The notes under the pieces were generated by a model, which saw nothing but the letters and a program-made list of their open reading frames with translations, was not told the DNA's origin and searched no databases. Position numbers and translations under genes: made by a program. From Punica granatum (taxonomy: Eukaryota; Streptophyta; Magnoliopsida; Myrtales; Lythraceae), in contig NC_045131.1 in assembly GCF_007655135.1 (NCBI RefSeq), positions 22,366,001 through 22,430,000 of the forward strand: DNA of 64,000 bases, given 5' to 3'. Shown piece after piece: positions 34,001-46,224 of the stretch; within the stretch, counting starts at the first letter, position 1; every line of letters starts with the position of its first letter.

Positions 34001-36044
34001 CTCGGCTTTCGTGTAATTTGCAATTTACATTATCGTCGCAATATCGCATGAAAATGTCTTTTCAAAACAAAGCATGCATGGATTTGGGTATCGATGACTC
34101 ATTCGGGTTCATTCGGTTACGAGGGTAGTTTCGGTCATTGGACCAAATTATCCTCGATCCTTATGGAATCATCTTGGTCTTCGAGTCGCAAATCGTTTTC
34201 ACAATTAATGCATTCGGCACAACCCTTAAGCATTAATTTCACAAACAGGTTAATCGGGACGCTCACATGATTAAACCCACTTCACACTGATAAGGTTTAC
34301 ACGAATTGGCCATTAACTGATAACTCGCGTCGATGAGTTGTCAAATGACGTTGGTGCCCTTTTCAAACTTGTCAATTTCAAAACCCGAAACGCGCGGTCC
34401 GATGTAGCATGGACGTCTGAAAAGGCCTTATGTGTCTTAACTTGAGTTTACTTGATTCCAGGTAACTCAGGTCAGGATACAGAAGATCCTTTTAGATCAC
34501 TTCCGGGCAGATCGACCGGTTCTTTGGCTTTTTCGGGGTTCTTGCACAACCCTGGACGATCCAGGGAATTGGTTGACACCGGCTACAGACCGAGGTGGCC
34601 CGCACTGCGATGTTTCCCCTTTTCTGAAAACAATTTTCAAATAAAGGGCAAAATCGTCTTTTCACAATTCAGCGACACCCTTAGGGTTAGCATGATAGAA
34701 ACACTACAGTACGGGATAAGAACGGGCTACCTGTTCAGGTGCGGGTTCATATGCATAGCCTTTTCTTATCTAACTGATGAGTTTCTGTCATCCTAACATA
34801 GACTCGGGTAACTAGAACGGTTATCTCTGTCAGAAAACATGCAAAATGCTGATTAACCTTTCACTCGACCTAACCAAACACTAGATAATGATTAGGAGGA
34901 ATTCTAGATTCCAAATCTAGAGTCAAAACACGAGTTTGGCTAATTCAGTGGAAATTCAGTGCCACAATACATAACAACTGTAAAAGCAATCCACACACAT
35001 GAGATTTGACTCTCTTTATCAAGTTCTCAAAACAAAGCCGAATGCTAAAACATTGGCACGTGCTTGTTTGTCTAGGGTAGGATTTGCATGCCAAAATACC
35101 TCGGATTAACAACTTGTTAAAACACGTACACTCGATAATAACAAACACCTTGTCTGTTATTTACCTGCTGCGTGTTATCTTTCCGCACATGTTTGCCATG
35201 CGGGTTGAGCCTGATCCCTAGGTCGAATAATATTAGGGTTCAACGCCCTAATCATCGATCACAGGGTCCAACGCCCTGTTTAGTGAGAGCGTACATTGAA
35301 TTTCAGTTCTTCGGTCTTTCCCTAAACTCACGGTGAGTTAGAGCGGAATAATAACCGACCGCGAGTCGACTGGAATTCGGCCATTTGTAATTTTTATTTA
35401 TTGTTTTCGAGAGTATTGTAAGGACTTTTATTTTGTACATTTGTTCTGTAAGAATTCCAGTCGGTGAGCGAACGGTCTGAGAGTCGAATTAATCGAATCG
35501 GTCTAATGCTTGCCCAGACACAAGTAAATCCAAGATCTCGCGGTTTTGGTTCACGCAGGGATTCAACCTCCATGGTTCGATGAACTGTAACGCAAGATTG
35601 TGAACCAACTCCCCGACATACGGGTTTACTTCTCTCTCGGCTTCTCAACCGACATCGTTTAATTCACCGAATCTTCGGTGTCAAAACGTGTGAGTCGAGT
35701 GCACCCTAATTCATGCGGTAAATAAAACAAAAATGCAAGCCTAGCAAACCAGAGTACCGAAAGGGCGTGCGGGATATAGGCCCGCACGTAATGTGAATCC
35801 CTCGAACATGGACTTTCCGATTCCGCACAGATCAATGCTTTAACAACAAACTAGGTGTTCCATACCCCTAGACCCAGGGTAACTTATCCGCCCTCGACCT
35901 TCGGGTCATAAAATGATAAGTGGGGACTCCTTCTCTCACGCGTGTCCGTCACGCGTCCCCACGGGAAGGTGAACACTCCCAAGCCGCGCGATCCAAAAGC
36001 GCGTAATGCGGGCCCCGACGAGAGTCCACATTCGGGTCCGTACA
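31036..36044 (+). mobile_element. Solo LTR inserted into the 5' LTR (5009 bp)
   Basis: It begins TGTCAGCACCCCATTTTGGC and ends CATTCGGGTCCGTACA. The flanks are GCCTT (31031-31035) and GGCTT (36045-36049); the uninterrupted site in the other LTR reads GGCTT, so this is a 5-nt duplication with one later substitution. No interior is present, so an element inserted and its LTRs recombined. It is ~450 nt longer than its relatives, including a block at about 34395-34610 absent from the shorter LTRs. That block contains the hairpin CCCTGGA-cga-TCCAGGG at 34550-34566. Confidence 0.93.
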
Positions 36045-37454
36045 GGCTTCTTGCATTGAAGAAGAAGAAGAAGCTTCTAGAGTAAAGGGTGACTCATCTT
36101 GAATAGCCCGTGGGTCCCACGACCGAAGAGGAGAAACCGGGAAAAAGCTCGGGTCTCGATTGATCGCGCATTCGAAGTTCGTGGTTTGAATTGAACGTCG
36201 AATTATCGATATACGCGAGGAAATGGATTTAATGAGTCCGAGATTGGCATTTTCCGTGAGAAATTGCCAAATGTCTGTACGAGGCTTGGAAGCCGGTTTT
36301 GCTCCTTTTATGCATTCAGAGCGAGGTTACCCACTTATGACAGCATATCTTGTATTTGCATCCCACGTCGATCATTTTGACATAAATTGTCAAATTACGT
36401 GGGCCCTTGTCCCTTAAGCCGGTAAATACAAATATGGAGCCGGAGATGTCCTAGGAGGCCGAAACTGGATTTCTCAGATTGCTTTCTGAGTTTCTTGGGC
36501 GATCCGGAGATTACTGCGATCTCTGTTTGCTGAGATTGGGCCTCTAAGGATATGAAAAGTGCATCTGAGACCCTTAAAGCACTGCTCGAGGGGTCTTGAT
36601 GAGTTGTGTGATTCATTCCGACAATTCCACATTGAGCCTTGAGAAGGCTAGCATTGTGTAAGGTAAGCATCTGGCGTCAAGTTTCCCCAAAGAGGACCTC
36701 CGGATATGGATTTTCACTGAAAATGGCCTTTTGTGCCCCTCGGAGGTTACTCGGGAAACCGTGAAGGGTTTTGCTGTCTGTTTTACCCAATTGCGAATGT
36801 CCGCTGGAGTTTTCAGGGTAATGTAGTGTGAACTTCGTTTGCCGTAATTCCATCAGACCAGTCTCCGGTTACGCTCTTCCGAAGAAGGGTATGCCCGTTT
36901 TGTCATTCGGAAGTCATTCAGAGTGTCTGTATGGCTTCTAAAAGACAATATGAAGCATTGCTCGTGCTCTGTATGATTGAGGGGCATGGCCGCATCTGAT
37001 ATTTGGAATTAACTTTTCTTCGAGAAACCGGCATTTTTGGACTTCCACTGAAAAGTTGTCTGTATACAGAAAGTTGTTCTGTATAGAGCAGATGATTTGC
37101 AAAATACCTTTGGGGACACTTTTCATCTGTTTGGCATTGGAGTGGATTTTTGGGGTCCAATATTAGCTGTCTTCCGATGATCGAGCGAACTATCGGAAAA
37201 TAGAACTGTCCGTGTGATATACTGAAAATGCCGGTTTTGGATATTGCTGAGCTCTCTAGTCACTCTATTACCCTTTGGTGACCCCTGGAGTCCTTCTGTC
37301 ATATGCATGTGTCATTTGCCCGATTTTGCCGATTTGAGGATGAATAGTGATTTTCTGCTCTGTTAAGTCGTTTTTCTGTATTCTGCTCAGGTTGTGGCTT
37401 GGTTCATTGCTGATATCATCGTTTGGAAAGGTGAGCCAAAATGGGGTGCTGACA
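36045..37454 (-). repeat. 5' LTR of the autonomous element, U3 part
   Basis: This resumes the LTR after the solo-LTR insertion and is nearly identical to 14861-16273. In sense it is the start of the element (TGTCAGCACCCC). The following AGCAC (37455-37459) is the target duplication. Confidence 0.95.
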
Positions 37455-37654
37455 AGCACAAATCACCATTTTATTCCCGGATCTAGCACACCGTTAAACT
37501 CCGTCTAATGGTGTTTAACGATTTTTAGATGGAGTTTAACGATATGCTAGATCCGGGAATAAAATGGTGATTTGTGCTAGATCTTGACAACTTTTAAAAA
37601 TGTGTTAGGAAGTGAAAATAAGGTAAAAATTGTGCTATATGGGGCTATTTTTCC
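37455..37654. mobile_element. Foldback MITE, right part
   Basis: It opens with the AGCAC duplication and AAATCACCATTTTATTCCCG, passes the foldback centre near 37500-37545 (GTTAAACTCCGTCTA against TAGATGGAGTTTAAC), then runs out as the complement of the left arm to GGGGCTATTTTTCC. The left part is at 11631-11709. Confidence 0.85.
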
Positions 37655-37690
37655 AAAAAGATTTGGATCATCTTGTAGAAATTGAGTGGA

Positions 37691-38030
37691 CATTTGGTTT
37701 TGGGATAGGGTTATAACTCTACTCTACTCCATCAAATGGAGGCAAAAATAGTTGAAGAAATTTATTGTTAAAAAATTGATTGTAATAATATTTAAGAAAA
37801 AATATGAAAGAGAAATTACTATACGATTGGAGAAAAAGATAAAAAATAATGAATAGTCGGTAAATTTTAGTATTAAAAAATTAGTTATAATAATGATTAA
37901 TAAAAAGTATATGAAAGAATTTATTATTAAATTGAAAAAATAAAGATAAAGAGTAATGATTGTGTTATTGAATTGATGGAATAACATAATAGATTGATGT
38001 TAAGTAGAATTATAATTTTAAAACCAAACG
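37691..38030. mobile_element. AT-rich MITE with imperfect terminal inverted repeats
   Basis: The left end CATTTGGTTTTGGGATAGGG and the right end (complement CGTTTGGTTTTAAAATTATA) are imperfect inverted repeats of about 35-40 nt. The interior is almost pure A/T and contains a ~105-nt duplication (TTAAAAAATTGATTGTAATA and TTAAAAAATTAGTTATAATA). No transposase or clear target duplication is seen. The low-complexity frame across it on the minus strand is not a gene. Confidence 0.55.
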
Positions 38031-38303
38031 AAGCACAATGTCTAATGCATTAAAGAAAAGGCATTTAGGCAACTTTTTTTTTTTTTACTTTGGGCGATGC
38101 TTTCAGCCATTAGAATAAGTTTCCTAACAATTTTCCAAATGTTTTCAAAAGGATCTCTCAAAATCCGATCGGCATAGGTTTGCCGAAGGTTTGGAAAAGC
38201 GTTGGCAAAAGTTCGGCATTGGCACTTTGTGAAGAAAAACTAAACCACATATTTTAAGAAACAAAATAAATCATATAGGACAAAATAGAGAATTTTAAAA
38301 ATT
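38031..38303. other. Short spacer
   Basis: It has a T-run at about 38070-38087 and otherwise unremarkable sequence; nothing recognised. It ends with AAATT, the target duplication of the next solo LTR. Confidence 0.5.
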
Positions 38304-41300
38304 TGTCAGCACTCCATTTTGGCTCACTGGTTCCAGTAGAGAACACACGGTTGAAGCTCGAGTCACTATTCATGGTTTGGCCGACGGAAGCGAACATGCA
38401 GGGCCGGGGATATGAACTACAAAAAAGAGGCAGGGACCGCCAGAAAGGCACAAGAAGGGCAATCGGAAGAACAAACAAGTAATGAGCCCCAAAACAGCAG
38501 AAACCGGCACTATGGCACTATTCACCGTCGGATCACCGGGGCGTTAGAAGGTATCCAATATAGGACTCTAAAAATCTCTCTTACCAAAATGACCAATAGC
38601 GCCTCCGAGCGCATTTCAAAAACTTCCAGCTTAAGCCGAGGCACCCTCCCCCCCCCGCGAACGTTAGCAGGTGCCTTCCCGACGAGGTCCCGGGACGCCC
38701 GATCCACAAACAGATAAACGGTATTCGGAAACAGGCCTGCACACACCCAAAGGTCACTAGGACCAGGGAACAGATTTCATACTGCTTTTCGGAACTCATC
38801 TTGATCTCCCGAGTGGATCCCGACCTGGGAAAAAGGGCTCATTTCTACGGAAAAACATAACTGGAGACCCTTTTAACAAATCATCAATGTACGAAATCTG
38901 CGCTAGCCAATCCCAGGGACCTCAAGGGCTTGGGAAATAAACCCTGATCACATTGCACAATCCATTTAGGTTTCCCTAGTACAATTCCGGCAGTAAAAAG
39001 GCCCCTTTCACATAGAAGCTCGCGCTCGGTGCTTATTCAGTGAAATGTTAACGTCCGAGCTTTGCACCACCCACTCCCAACAACCCCTAGGGCTTGGGAA
39101 ATAATTTTTGGCTTGGACCAAGCAAATCATATCGGTCTCCCGAGTGACATTTCAATGGTCACGAACGCCTCCCAGCAAGCCTTCGGGACTCGTTTTTGAC
39201 AAACGAAGATCGCAGTGGTCTCCGAACACATCAGAACACTAGGGAAACACTGAGAGAGCCCCGTTCGCGAATTCCTAGGTCATCTCCGGTTATCGATCTT
39301 TAGCCGAGGTCGGCGAGTCAACCGTTCTGCTCAAAACACAAAGCACACCGATGCGAGCAGTACAACATGTAGAGGCGCAAACAGGCGTCATAAACGGACA
39401 ACTTCGCTCCGATCATCCAAATGGAGCAAAACCGACTTTTGAGTCCTCGAGTCACCTGAGCAGTCGCTTACGTGAAGCATGTCAATATTAGGCTCATTAA
39501 AACCGTATTATCGCGTACATTGATAATTCGTCGTTCAAGCGAACCACAGAAATCGAACGCGCGACCAATCAAGCCCCGAGCTTCTTCCTGCTTTTCTCCT
39601 AGCCAAGTGGGACCTTTGAGCTAGCCAAGTCAAGTTGAGCCAAGCCAAGCCGTGAGCCATGGCTCTCCTCTAGAGGCAAGCCAAATGAGCCTCATCCACT
39701 TAAATTTCAAAATATCCCTTACACCCATCAACTCCATCCTTCCATCCATCAACTCTCATTTCCCTTCTCTTCCTTTCCCCATACTCTACCTTGACATTTC
39801 CCCTCCCTAATCTCTCTTCAAATTTCGACAGCCATCTAAGCTCCCCCTAATCCCACTTAACTTTGCTTAATAACATCATTAGAGCCTCCTATAAGTTCTC
39901 TTGCATCATTAACCTTAATCACAACTCACTATACATTCTCTCTCAAGCAAACTTCTCTCTAAAATCCACTCTAAAATCCTCTCAAGCATCTCAACCGTTT
40001 TTCGGCGACTGTCACCCAACCCAAGCCAAACTTGACCATACTTCCTACCCCATATGTTTTCGACCCCCTAAATCTATTTCCAGACTTAGTTTTAGTATTC
40101 GAGACCTCCAGCACATCGTTCCAGCAAGCAACAGAAACGGTGTGGATTCGGGTCTCTTGGGTCCATCTCAAGTCCTAAACATGCCATACCTTCCCACGAC
40201 CTTGGCGAGTCGTGCCTATATGTTCTAAGAGTTCCTCACGACCCTCACTCTCCCACATGAAGAGGTGGTTACGTGCCGAGAGCCGATCAACCGGGCACAA
40301 CCTCCTTTTCCTCCCTTTCCTCTTTCTTGGGTTCTTCTAGTTTACTGGGTTTTCTTTGTACTTTTCGGGTTTGCTCAGGCTCTTGCATGCCCAAGGCTGG
40401 TTACGAACATCAAGAACAGTCCCTTAGGAGTTGAAGGAGCCCGAACCCGCATGGTGCCGTAGCCCGAGCCACCGTGCCAACCTGTTTCTTCCTCGATTGC
40501 CACTACTGTTCCTCTCGGGTCAACTTCGGTACTTTCTGTCCAGCCGGGTCTATCGACCCTCTCATCACTTCTCTGACTCTTTTCTCGCATTTCGAGGCTA
40601 GGTATAACCCCTCTACAACTTAGAGAAGTTAGGTCTTGATCCTTGTTTGTTGTGGGGTGATAAGGTGACATTATACCATATTATTTGCATGCAAGCTCGT
40701 GCGTTTAGACGTTTCCATGCACTATTATCCCGTGTTACGTACGATTTATTATTATCATGACGAGAAATGGTGTGATTCGGGGTCGGGAAGATCACTATGG
40801 TTCGAGAGAGCCGAAACAAGCCCATGGTCACACCCTAAAAGGGTTAAGCCGTGAGCTCCTTCTCTGTTTACCCGAGACCAAGGGGGATCTCCTCCTCCTT
40901 GAAACCATTTATCTCTCGTGTTTGTTACTTTTGTCCGTTGTAATAACATGATAGCATGTCGTGAAAAGGCTCGAATCGAAGCCGAGCAAGTTGTTAAGAC
41001 TCGGGAGAACCCATGGATCCTCTCGGCTACATGATGCGTGAGGTGGCTGAGAGCTCCAATGGGTCCTCTTGAGTCACTCTCGACTTCCTCGTCTCGATTT
41101 AAGTCGTTTCCCGAGGTTCCTTATTTTTTATCGTTACATGAGCTGATGTCGTTTTATCGATTCCGCTAAATATCGTGTCCATGCTTGTATCATGTGTTAT
41201 TTGCGCTCCCGAGATTGTGGCGGTGTCGACTTTGTGAAACATGTATCATTGTTATGCTTGTTTTCTTATGCATGCAAGAAACGGCTAAAATCGATCTAGG

Positions 41301-43469
41301 AGACCATCCACGACTCAAGCCGGGTCAAGGGAATCTTCGACTCTCTTCCTTAGGGAGTGGCCGAATGCTCCTTGACTCCCCTTTGGTTCGGGTCGGCCTC
41401 CTTCATCGTTTTAAAATCGATTCTTGGAATTGTTTGTAATTGCACTCTTAGTTTGGTTATTAGTTATGCGCTAGTTTGCATGCTAGGTGCTTTAGCATCG
41501 GACAATCACCCGTTAAATCCATAATATTCGCGACTCGAAGTTATAATCACTGAATAATTCCAAGAACGGAAAAATGGGACGCGTCATCCGATTAATTAAA
41601 TCATTAAGCCTAAATAATTGGATGAGCCGAATATTAATTTGTAAACGCATCGACGGATCACTAAATGGCGGAAATGCCCTTTAAAAAATAATAATTTCAA
41701 AACATCGAGATGTATAACACGAACGGAATTAGTGTCTAGGGAGTACTCGCTTGCTATGACTTGAGTCCGGGCCCAATTTAAGGCGGCTCAAGTCGAAGTA
41801 TACGAGTCCTCTTTAGACCTCTTCGTGTCACACGATCTCAATTTTATACGTGCTCTTCACACATTTTACCGTCCAAGGGCATAATTGTCATTTCATGATT
41901 CGCCGATATCCTAAGCGTTAAGGAGACCGAAACATCTCGATCTATGGGTAAAAGGGGGGCAATTCGTTCGAGTGCGAGTTTCATTCGCATGGCCCATTTC
42001 ACCCACTTTCGGTGTTTCTATCGTCTTACCGTAGATTCGGTAATTATCGTTGTCATTCCTGTTGCAAAATACATAATACTGGATTAATCATTCATTTGAC
42101 CTAATCAAACATTAGATAATGGCTAGGTGGAATGCTAGATTCCAAATCTAGAGTCAAAATACGAGTTTGGCATATTCAGTGAAGCCGTAGTGGCATTTAC
42201 AGAACAAACTCTTGAAATCAATCCACGCACACATAGTTGGCCTAGAACCGTATCCTAGCACCCCTATCTACTCATCCAAGTTAGATACATTGTTTGCTAA
42301 TCAAACCTGGTTAATAACTGATTAAATCATGTACATTCGGCTTAATACATAACTTGTATGTATTCATCAGTTTTGTCTTTTTTTTTTAGTTTCATCAGTT
42401 TTCTTCTATTTTTCATTTTCTTTTGCTGCTTTGTTGCGGTTCGAGTCCGGACCCATAGGTTATGTATTGCACGAGGTCCAACGCCCCAAACCATCGATCA
42501 CGGGGTCGGACCCCCTCATATACTAAATGCGCGCAACCCGAGTGCGGAATGAGATCTAACCTCGAGTCACCATCACGCTGCAAGTATAGCCCATGTGGAG
42601 GGCAATTTGGATCGGATGCGTGAACCGCGGCAAGATATCACCCGGCGATCGGTCCAACGGTTACAATGAGAATCAGTCGATTCTCTTGTCATCCGTCGGT
42701 TCAATCGAACCTGACCCCTGGCTCTTTGAGCCTGCATTGCTTTAATTTATTTGTCGATCATTTAAAACACACGGCGAGCCGGAACGGAATATTGATCCAA
42801 TGCGAACTAATCGGGGATTCATTTATTCAGTTGTATTTTGTATTTCTTGAGAGTACATTGTAAGGAACTTTATTTGTACATTCATTTGTAAGAATCCCCG
42901 ATCGGCAAGCGAGAGGTCCTAGTACGGAATTGATCGAGTCGATTCATTTATTTGGAAGGCAAGTAGACTTAACATCTCGTGGTTTTGGCTCGCGCGGGGA
43001 ATCGACCACCATGGCTCGATGAATCGTAGCTAGGATAACGAACATTTTTTTTGACACATGAACTTACTTTGCTTTCGGATTCTTGATTTGAATCAATCGA
43101 TTCATCGATTTCATGGTGTCAAAACGGGCACGGAGAGCGCAACCTAATCCACGCGGTAAATAAATAAAATGGCAAGCCTAGCAAGTTAGAGTACCGGAAG
43201 GGCGTGTGAGATATAGGCCCACGCGTAATAAAATTCTCGAAGTCGAAATTTTCGGTTCCGTACAAACCATTACCTTAACAAATAGGTGTACCCTGTACCT
43301 TAGACCTGGGCAACTTAACGGCCCTCGACCTTCGGGTCGTAAACAGTAAGTGGCGACTCCTTTTCACACGCTTCCGTCGCGCATCCCCAAGGAAGGTGGA
43401 CACTCCCAAGCTGCATTGCGTAGGCGTGTGCATGCGTGCCCCAACTAGATTAAAATTCGGGTGCGCACA
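38304..43469 (+). mobile_element. Divergent solo LTR (5166 bp)
   Basis: It begins TGTCAGCACTCCATTTTGGC and ends AAATTCGGGTGCGCACA. The duplication AAATT lies on both sides (38299-38303 and 43470-43474). Homology to the other LTRs is clear in patches: TTTCGAGGCTAGGTATAAC near 40588, the MITE-like tail near 42110-42160, and AGTACCGGAAGGGCGTG near 43190. It is much more diverged, so it is an older insertion or a different subfamily. Confidence 0.9.
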
Positions 43470-43896
43470 AAATTGACATGTTTTTTTAGGTAATTTACAC
43501 CTTCTTTTCGGTAGATTAATTTATTCTTTTTAACTAAAAATGTTGTGATGGGCCATTTTATGTAAATAAAAATTAATGTTTACATTAAAAAGGGTGCAGT
43601 GTAGCGGCACACGCTCTCGCCAAGTAACCAAGAGGTTCTAGGTTCGATAATTGATGGAATTACTCGTGCCCATTTATTATTTATCTATAAATCTCCCTCG
43701 TAAATGAAAAATTAATTTTTAGAACATTAAAAATACTAATAAATAAATAAAATTGGAAAATCAAAACAAAGAGGGGGAAGGGGCTAGAAAGGGACTTGCC
43801 AGTGGCCTCCTCATCCCCTTTCGAGATTGTAAGGATTGCACAGGTCACTCATAACATTAAAGGGGAAGGGACGACTGCTAGTAATGTGCCCTCCTC

Positions 43897-43949
43897 CCCT
43901 AATCGAGAGATCTCAGTTCGATTCAAATTGAGATCTCGCAATTAGGGGA
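43897..43949. repeat. Hairpin, 20-nt arms
   Basis: CCCCTAATCGAGAGATCTCA is followed after a short loop by TTGAGATCTCGCAATTAGGGG, its imperfect complement. A related shorter pair (ATAATTGAGAGATCTCAG and CTTGGATCTCCCGATTAA) lies at about 44057-44101. Confidence 0.7.
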
Positions 43950-44113
43950 GCAAGGGGTCCTGTAGGCGGCTTCTCCTCCCCCGTGTCGATGGGCCCACCA
44001 GTGGGTGGGGGTGCTCGAAAGGGGAGGAGTATCTATCGACACGTCTCTCTTCTCTCATAATTGAGAGATCTCAGTTCACTAGACTTGGATCTCCCGATTA
44101 AGGGAGGAAATAG

Positions 44114-44214
44114 ACTTACTAGCGGCCACCCCCACCCCCTCCCTCTTTCCAAGGTTATGGCCTAATGTACAAACCACCGATGGCCTTGGAGGGCAAGGGT
44201 GGCCGCTAGTAAGT
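44114..44214. repeat. Perfect 18-bp inverted repeat
   Basis: ACTTACTAGCGGCCACCC (44114-44131) is exactly complementary to GGGTGGCCGCTAGTAAGT (44197-44214). The 65-nt interior itself contains CCAAGG/CCTTGG. It is probably the terminal inverted repeat of a very small MITE or the core of a foldback element. Confidence 0.75.
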
Positions 44215-45903
44215 TCTCCTTCTGTCACCTTTCCTCTTTTATCTAGATTTGTAACTTTCTCTGTTTTAATACTTTTGAATATTTTTAAAATTAATTTATA
44301 TAGATATAAAATGTCACTTCAGCTTGTTTAATCCAATGAAATAATAGTAGGACCATAAGTGAACCAGTAGAAAAGGTTGAGGATTAAATTCAACCCAAAA
44401 ATAGTCTAAGGATAAGACTAAGAAAAAGTTGAGGACCAAAATTAGCCCTTTTTTTTAAGTACTTCGAATTGCTTGGTCTCACAAAATAGGCAAACTATAG
44501 GTTCTAAGTTGCAATGGACTTGAGGAGCTGAACCGAAGCTCGAATAAATTGAATTGTAGTGTTTAAAGGCTACTCGGTTCTTCAGGTTAACTTGGAAGAA
44601 TCGGTATTCACTGATAGTGAAAATCACCAATGTGTCTTCATTAGATGATACTGTCAACAATTCCTTGATTACATTCTATTTTCCCTATTTTGTTATGGGA
44701 ATATCTCGATGATTTCCCCTTTTTTCTTTCTCTGGTAACAGGCTCTTTAATAAGCATAGATCTAATCATGCTTTCAACAAAGCATACTCCACTAATCAAA
44801 GAGACGGCCCGTACATCGACAAAGAAGCCCGAAATTTGGATACACCAATATAAAAACAAAATAAATTGAAAATAAACCAACATTTCCTATCTCTTATTAG
44901 GACAATATGGACTTCCCTCGTTAAAGCGCAAAAAATTTAAAAAGATGAGGAAGATCAGAAATTCCTGTAAAAGTCTATTTAAAGTTTATATTACATGGTT
45001 GCTAGGATCGTTGAGTATATTTTTAGTACTGAATAACATTTTTCCAGTGGAAAAATGGGGTCGGAGTCCAATTACAGGAGAGAATTTTGCGTATGAAGTG
45101 GTTAGATCAACTCTCTCTCTCCTCTCTTTCTTTTTTTCCTTGTTTGGAACTCTCGCAATTAAATTATGTGTCCTCCATCTCATTTGTCCAGAAATAGCAT
45201 TTCTGAAATTTATTTTTATAGAAACTAGTTAAGTTACTTGTGCGTTGCATGGTTGGATTTTTATAGTTTTAGTTAATGTAACAGCAAGTTAATTTTTGTG
45301 ATGCGATGCAACAATGGCTATGTCTTACAGTTTTTGCAAAAAAAATAATTATGAATTTGTTAGGAATATGGAGAAAACGAAGTCGGGAATTGATTGAGAA
45401 TATATATAATATGCAAGAAGGTAAGAAGGTAATTGATGCAAGAGGAGCCTCAATCCCAGCCACCACCCCCTCGATTGAGGTAGCCACTGTCCTCTATGGT
45501 AATCGGTGACCACTATCGGGGGGTGGTGGCCTACAGCGAGGCCCCTACTGCCGGCCACCGTCCCTCCCCTATCCACTTCGATTTTGCTCTATGTTTTTTT
45601 AAATTTTTTTTAATTTTCTGGAATGATTTTATTATCAAAGAAAATATGGTGGGTCCCACTCGACCTATCATCATGAGCCACGTGACATTGGTAATACATG
45701 TCAGTAATTTCCATTCAAATTAACAGAAAAGTTGACGCGGTGCTAGAATTGTTATTAAATTGATAGTTTGTTCATATTTAGGTTTGGAAAAAAAAAGTTC
45801 GTGTTATAATTGATAAAATGTGAAAAGTTTTTGTTTTTGTTTTGTTATTAACCCAAAAGAATGATAAAGTTACTACAAAAATGTTAGGTATATTAAATAT
45901 TAA

Positions 45904-46214
45904 GATAAATTTCGATGACACCCCTTATAGTTTGTTAAATAACTAACGACACTTCCTCATTTCAAAATTAGCCACACACCATCTCTCGTTCCACTGACAT
46001 GGTACCAAGAGTATTAGTTTTTGCCACATGGATGCCCTATCACCAAGTTAGAGCCGAACTGAATCCGACCCGATTTTATAGAGTATATACTCCTTGTTTC
46101 TCAATCACCAAAATCATGTTTGATTTGGGTTAGAGGAGTGGTATGTGACTAATTCTAAAAGGAAGGGTGTAGCTGGTATTTAATAAATTACAGGAGTGTC
46201 ATCGAAATTTATCC
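45904..46214. mobile_element. MITE of 311 bp with ~80-nt terminal inverted repeats
   Basis: The left end GATAAATTTCGATGACACCC matches the complement of the right end (GGATAAATTTCGATGACACT), and similarity continues for about 80 nt (TTAAATA, TTAGCCACACACC against TTAGTCACATACC). The flanks TAAATATTAA (45894-45903) and TAAACATTAA (46215-46224) form a 9-10 nt target duplication with one mismatch, the length typical of Mutator-like elements. No coding sequence. Confidence 0.8.
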
Positions 46215-46224
46215 TAAACATTAA

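Larger units (their letters stand above)
11710..37454 (-). mobile_element. Autonomous Ogre/Tat-type Ty3-gypsy retrotransposon, nested
   Basis: This is a complete minus-strand element: 3' LTR 11710-16273, polypurine tract, minisatellite region, pol, gag-pro, ORF1, leader, primer-binding site and 5' LTR 27886-37454, the last interrupted by a solo LTR. The duplication AGCAC flanks it at 11705-11709 and 37455-37459. Without the inner insertion it is about 20.7 kb. Very long LTRs, an extra ORF before gag, two RNase H regions and a probable intron before RT are hallmarks of the plant Ogre/Tat lineage. The two LTRs differ by about 1-2% (about 17 substitutions in the first ~890 aligned bases by eye, mostly transitions), so insertion is fairly recent. 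gag-pro is intact; ORF1 and pol carry disabling lesions. Confidence 0.95.
43475..45903. other. Intergenic DNA with hairpins, no recognised gene
   Basis: 43475-43780 is AT-rich and unremarkable. 43790-44230 is a GC-rich block with three hairpins (listed separately). 44240-45230 has two short open frames (44641-44883 minus; 44945-45232 plus) with hydrophobic segments but no recognised domain and no gene context. 45440-45560 repeats the GGTGGYGGCC/CCTCGATTGAGG theme of the GC-rich block. Confidence 0.45.

Noticed and set aside
37724..37987. Small hydrophobic protein on the minus strand
   Set aside because: It is translation of nearly pure A/T MITE DNA; no domain and no gene signals.
44641..45232. 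Possible organelle-derived or small membrane protein genes
   Set aside because: Two short frames with hydrophobic parts, but I recognise no organelle gene order, domain or promoter; left as unassigned.
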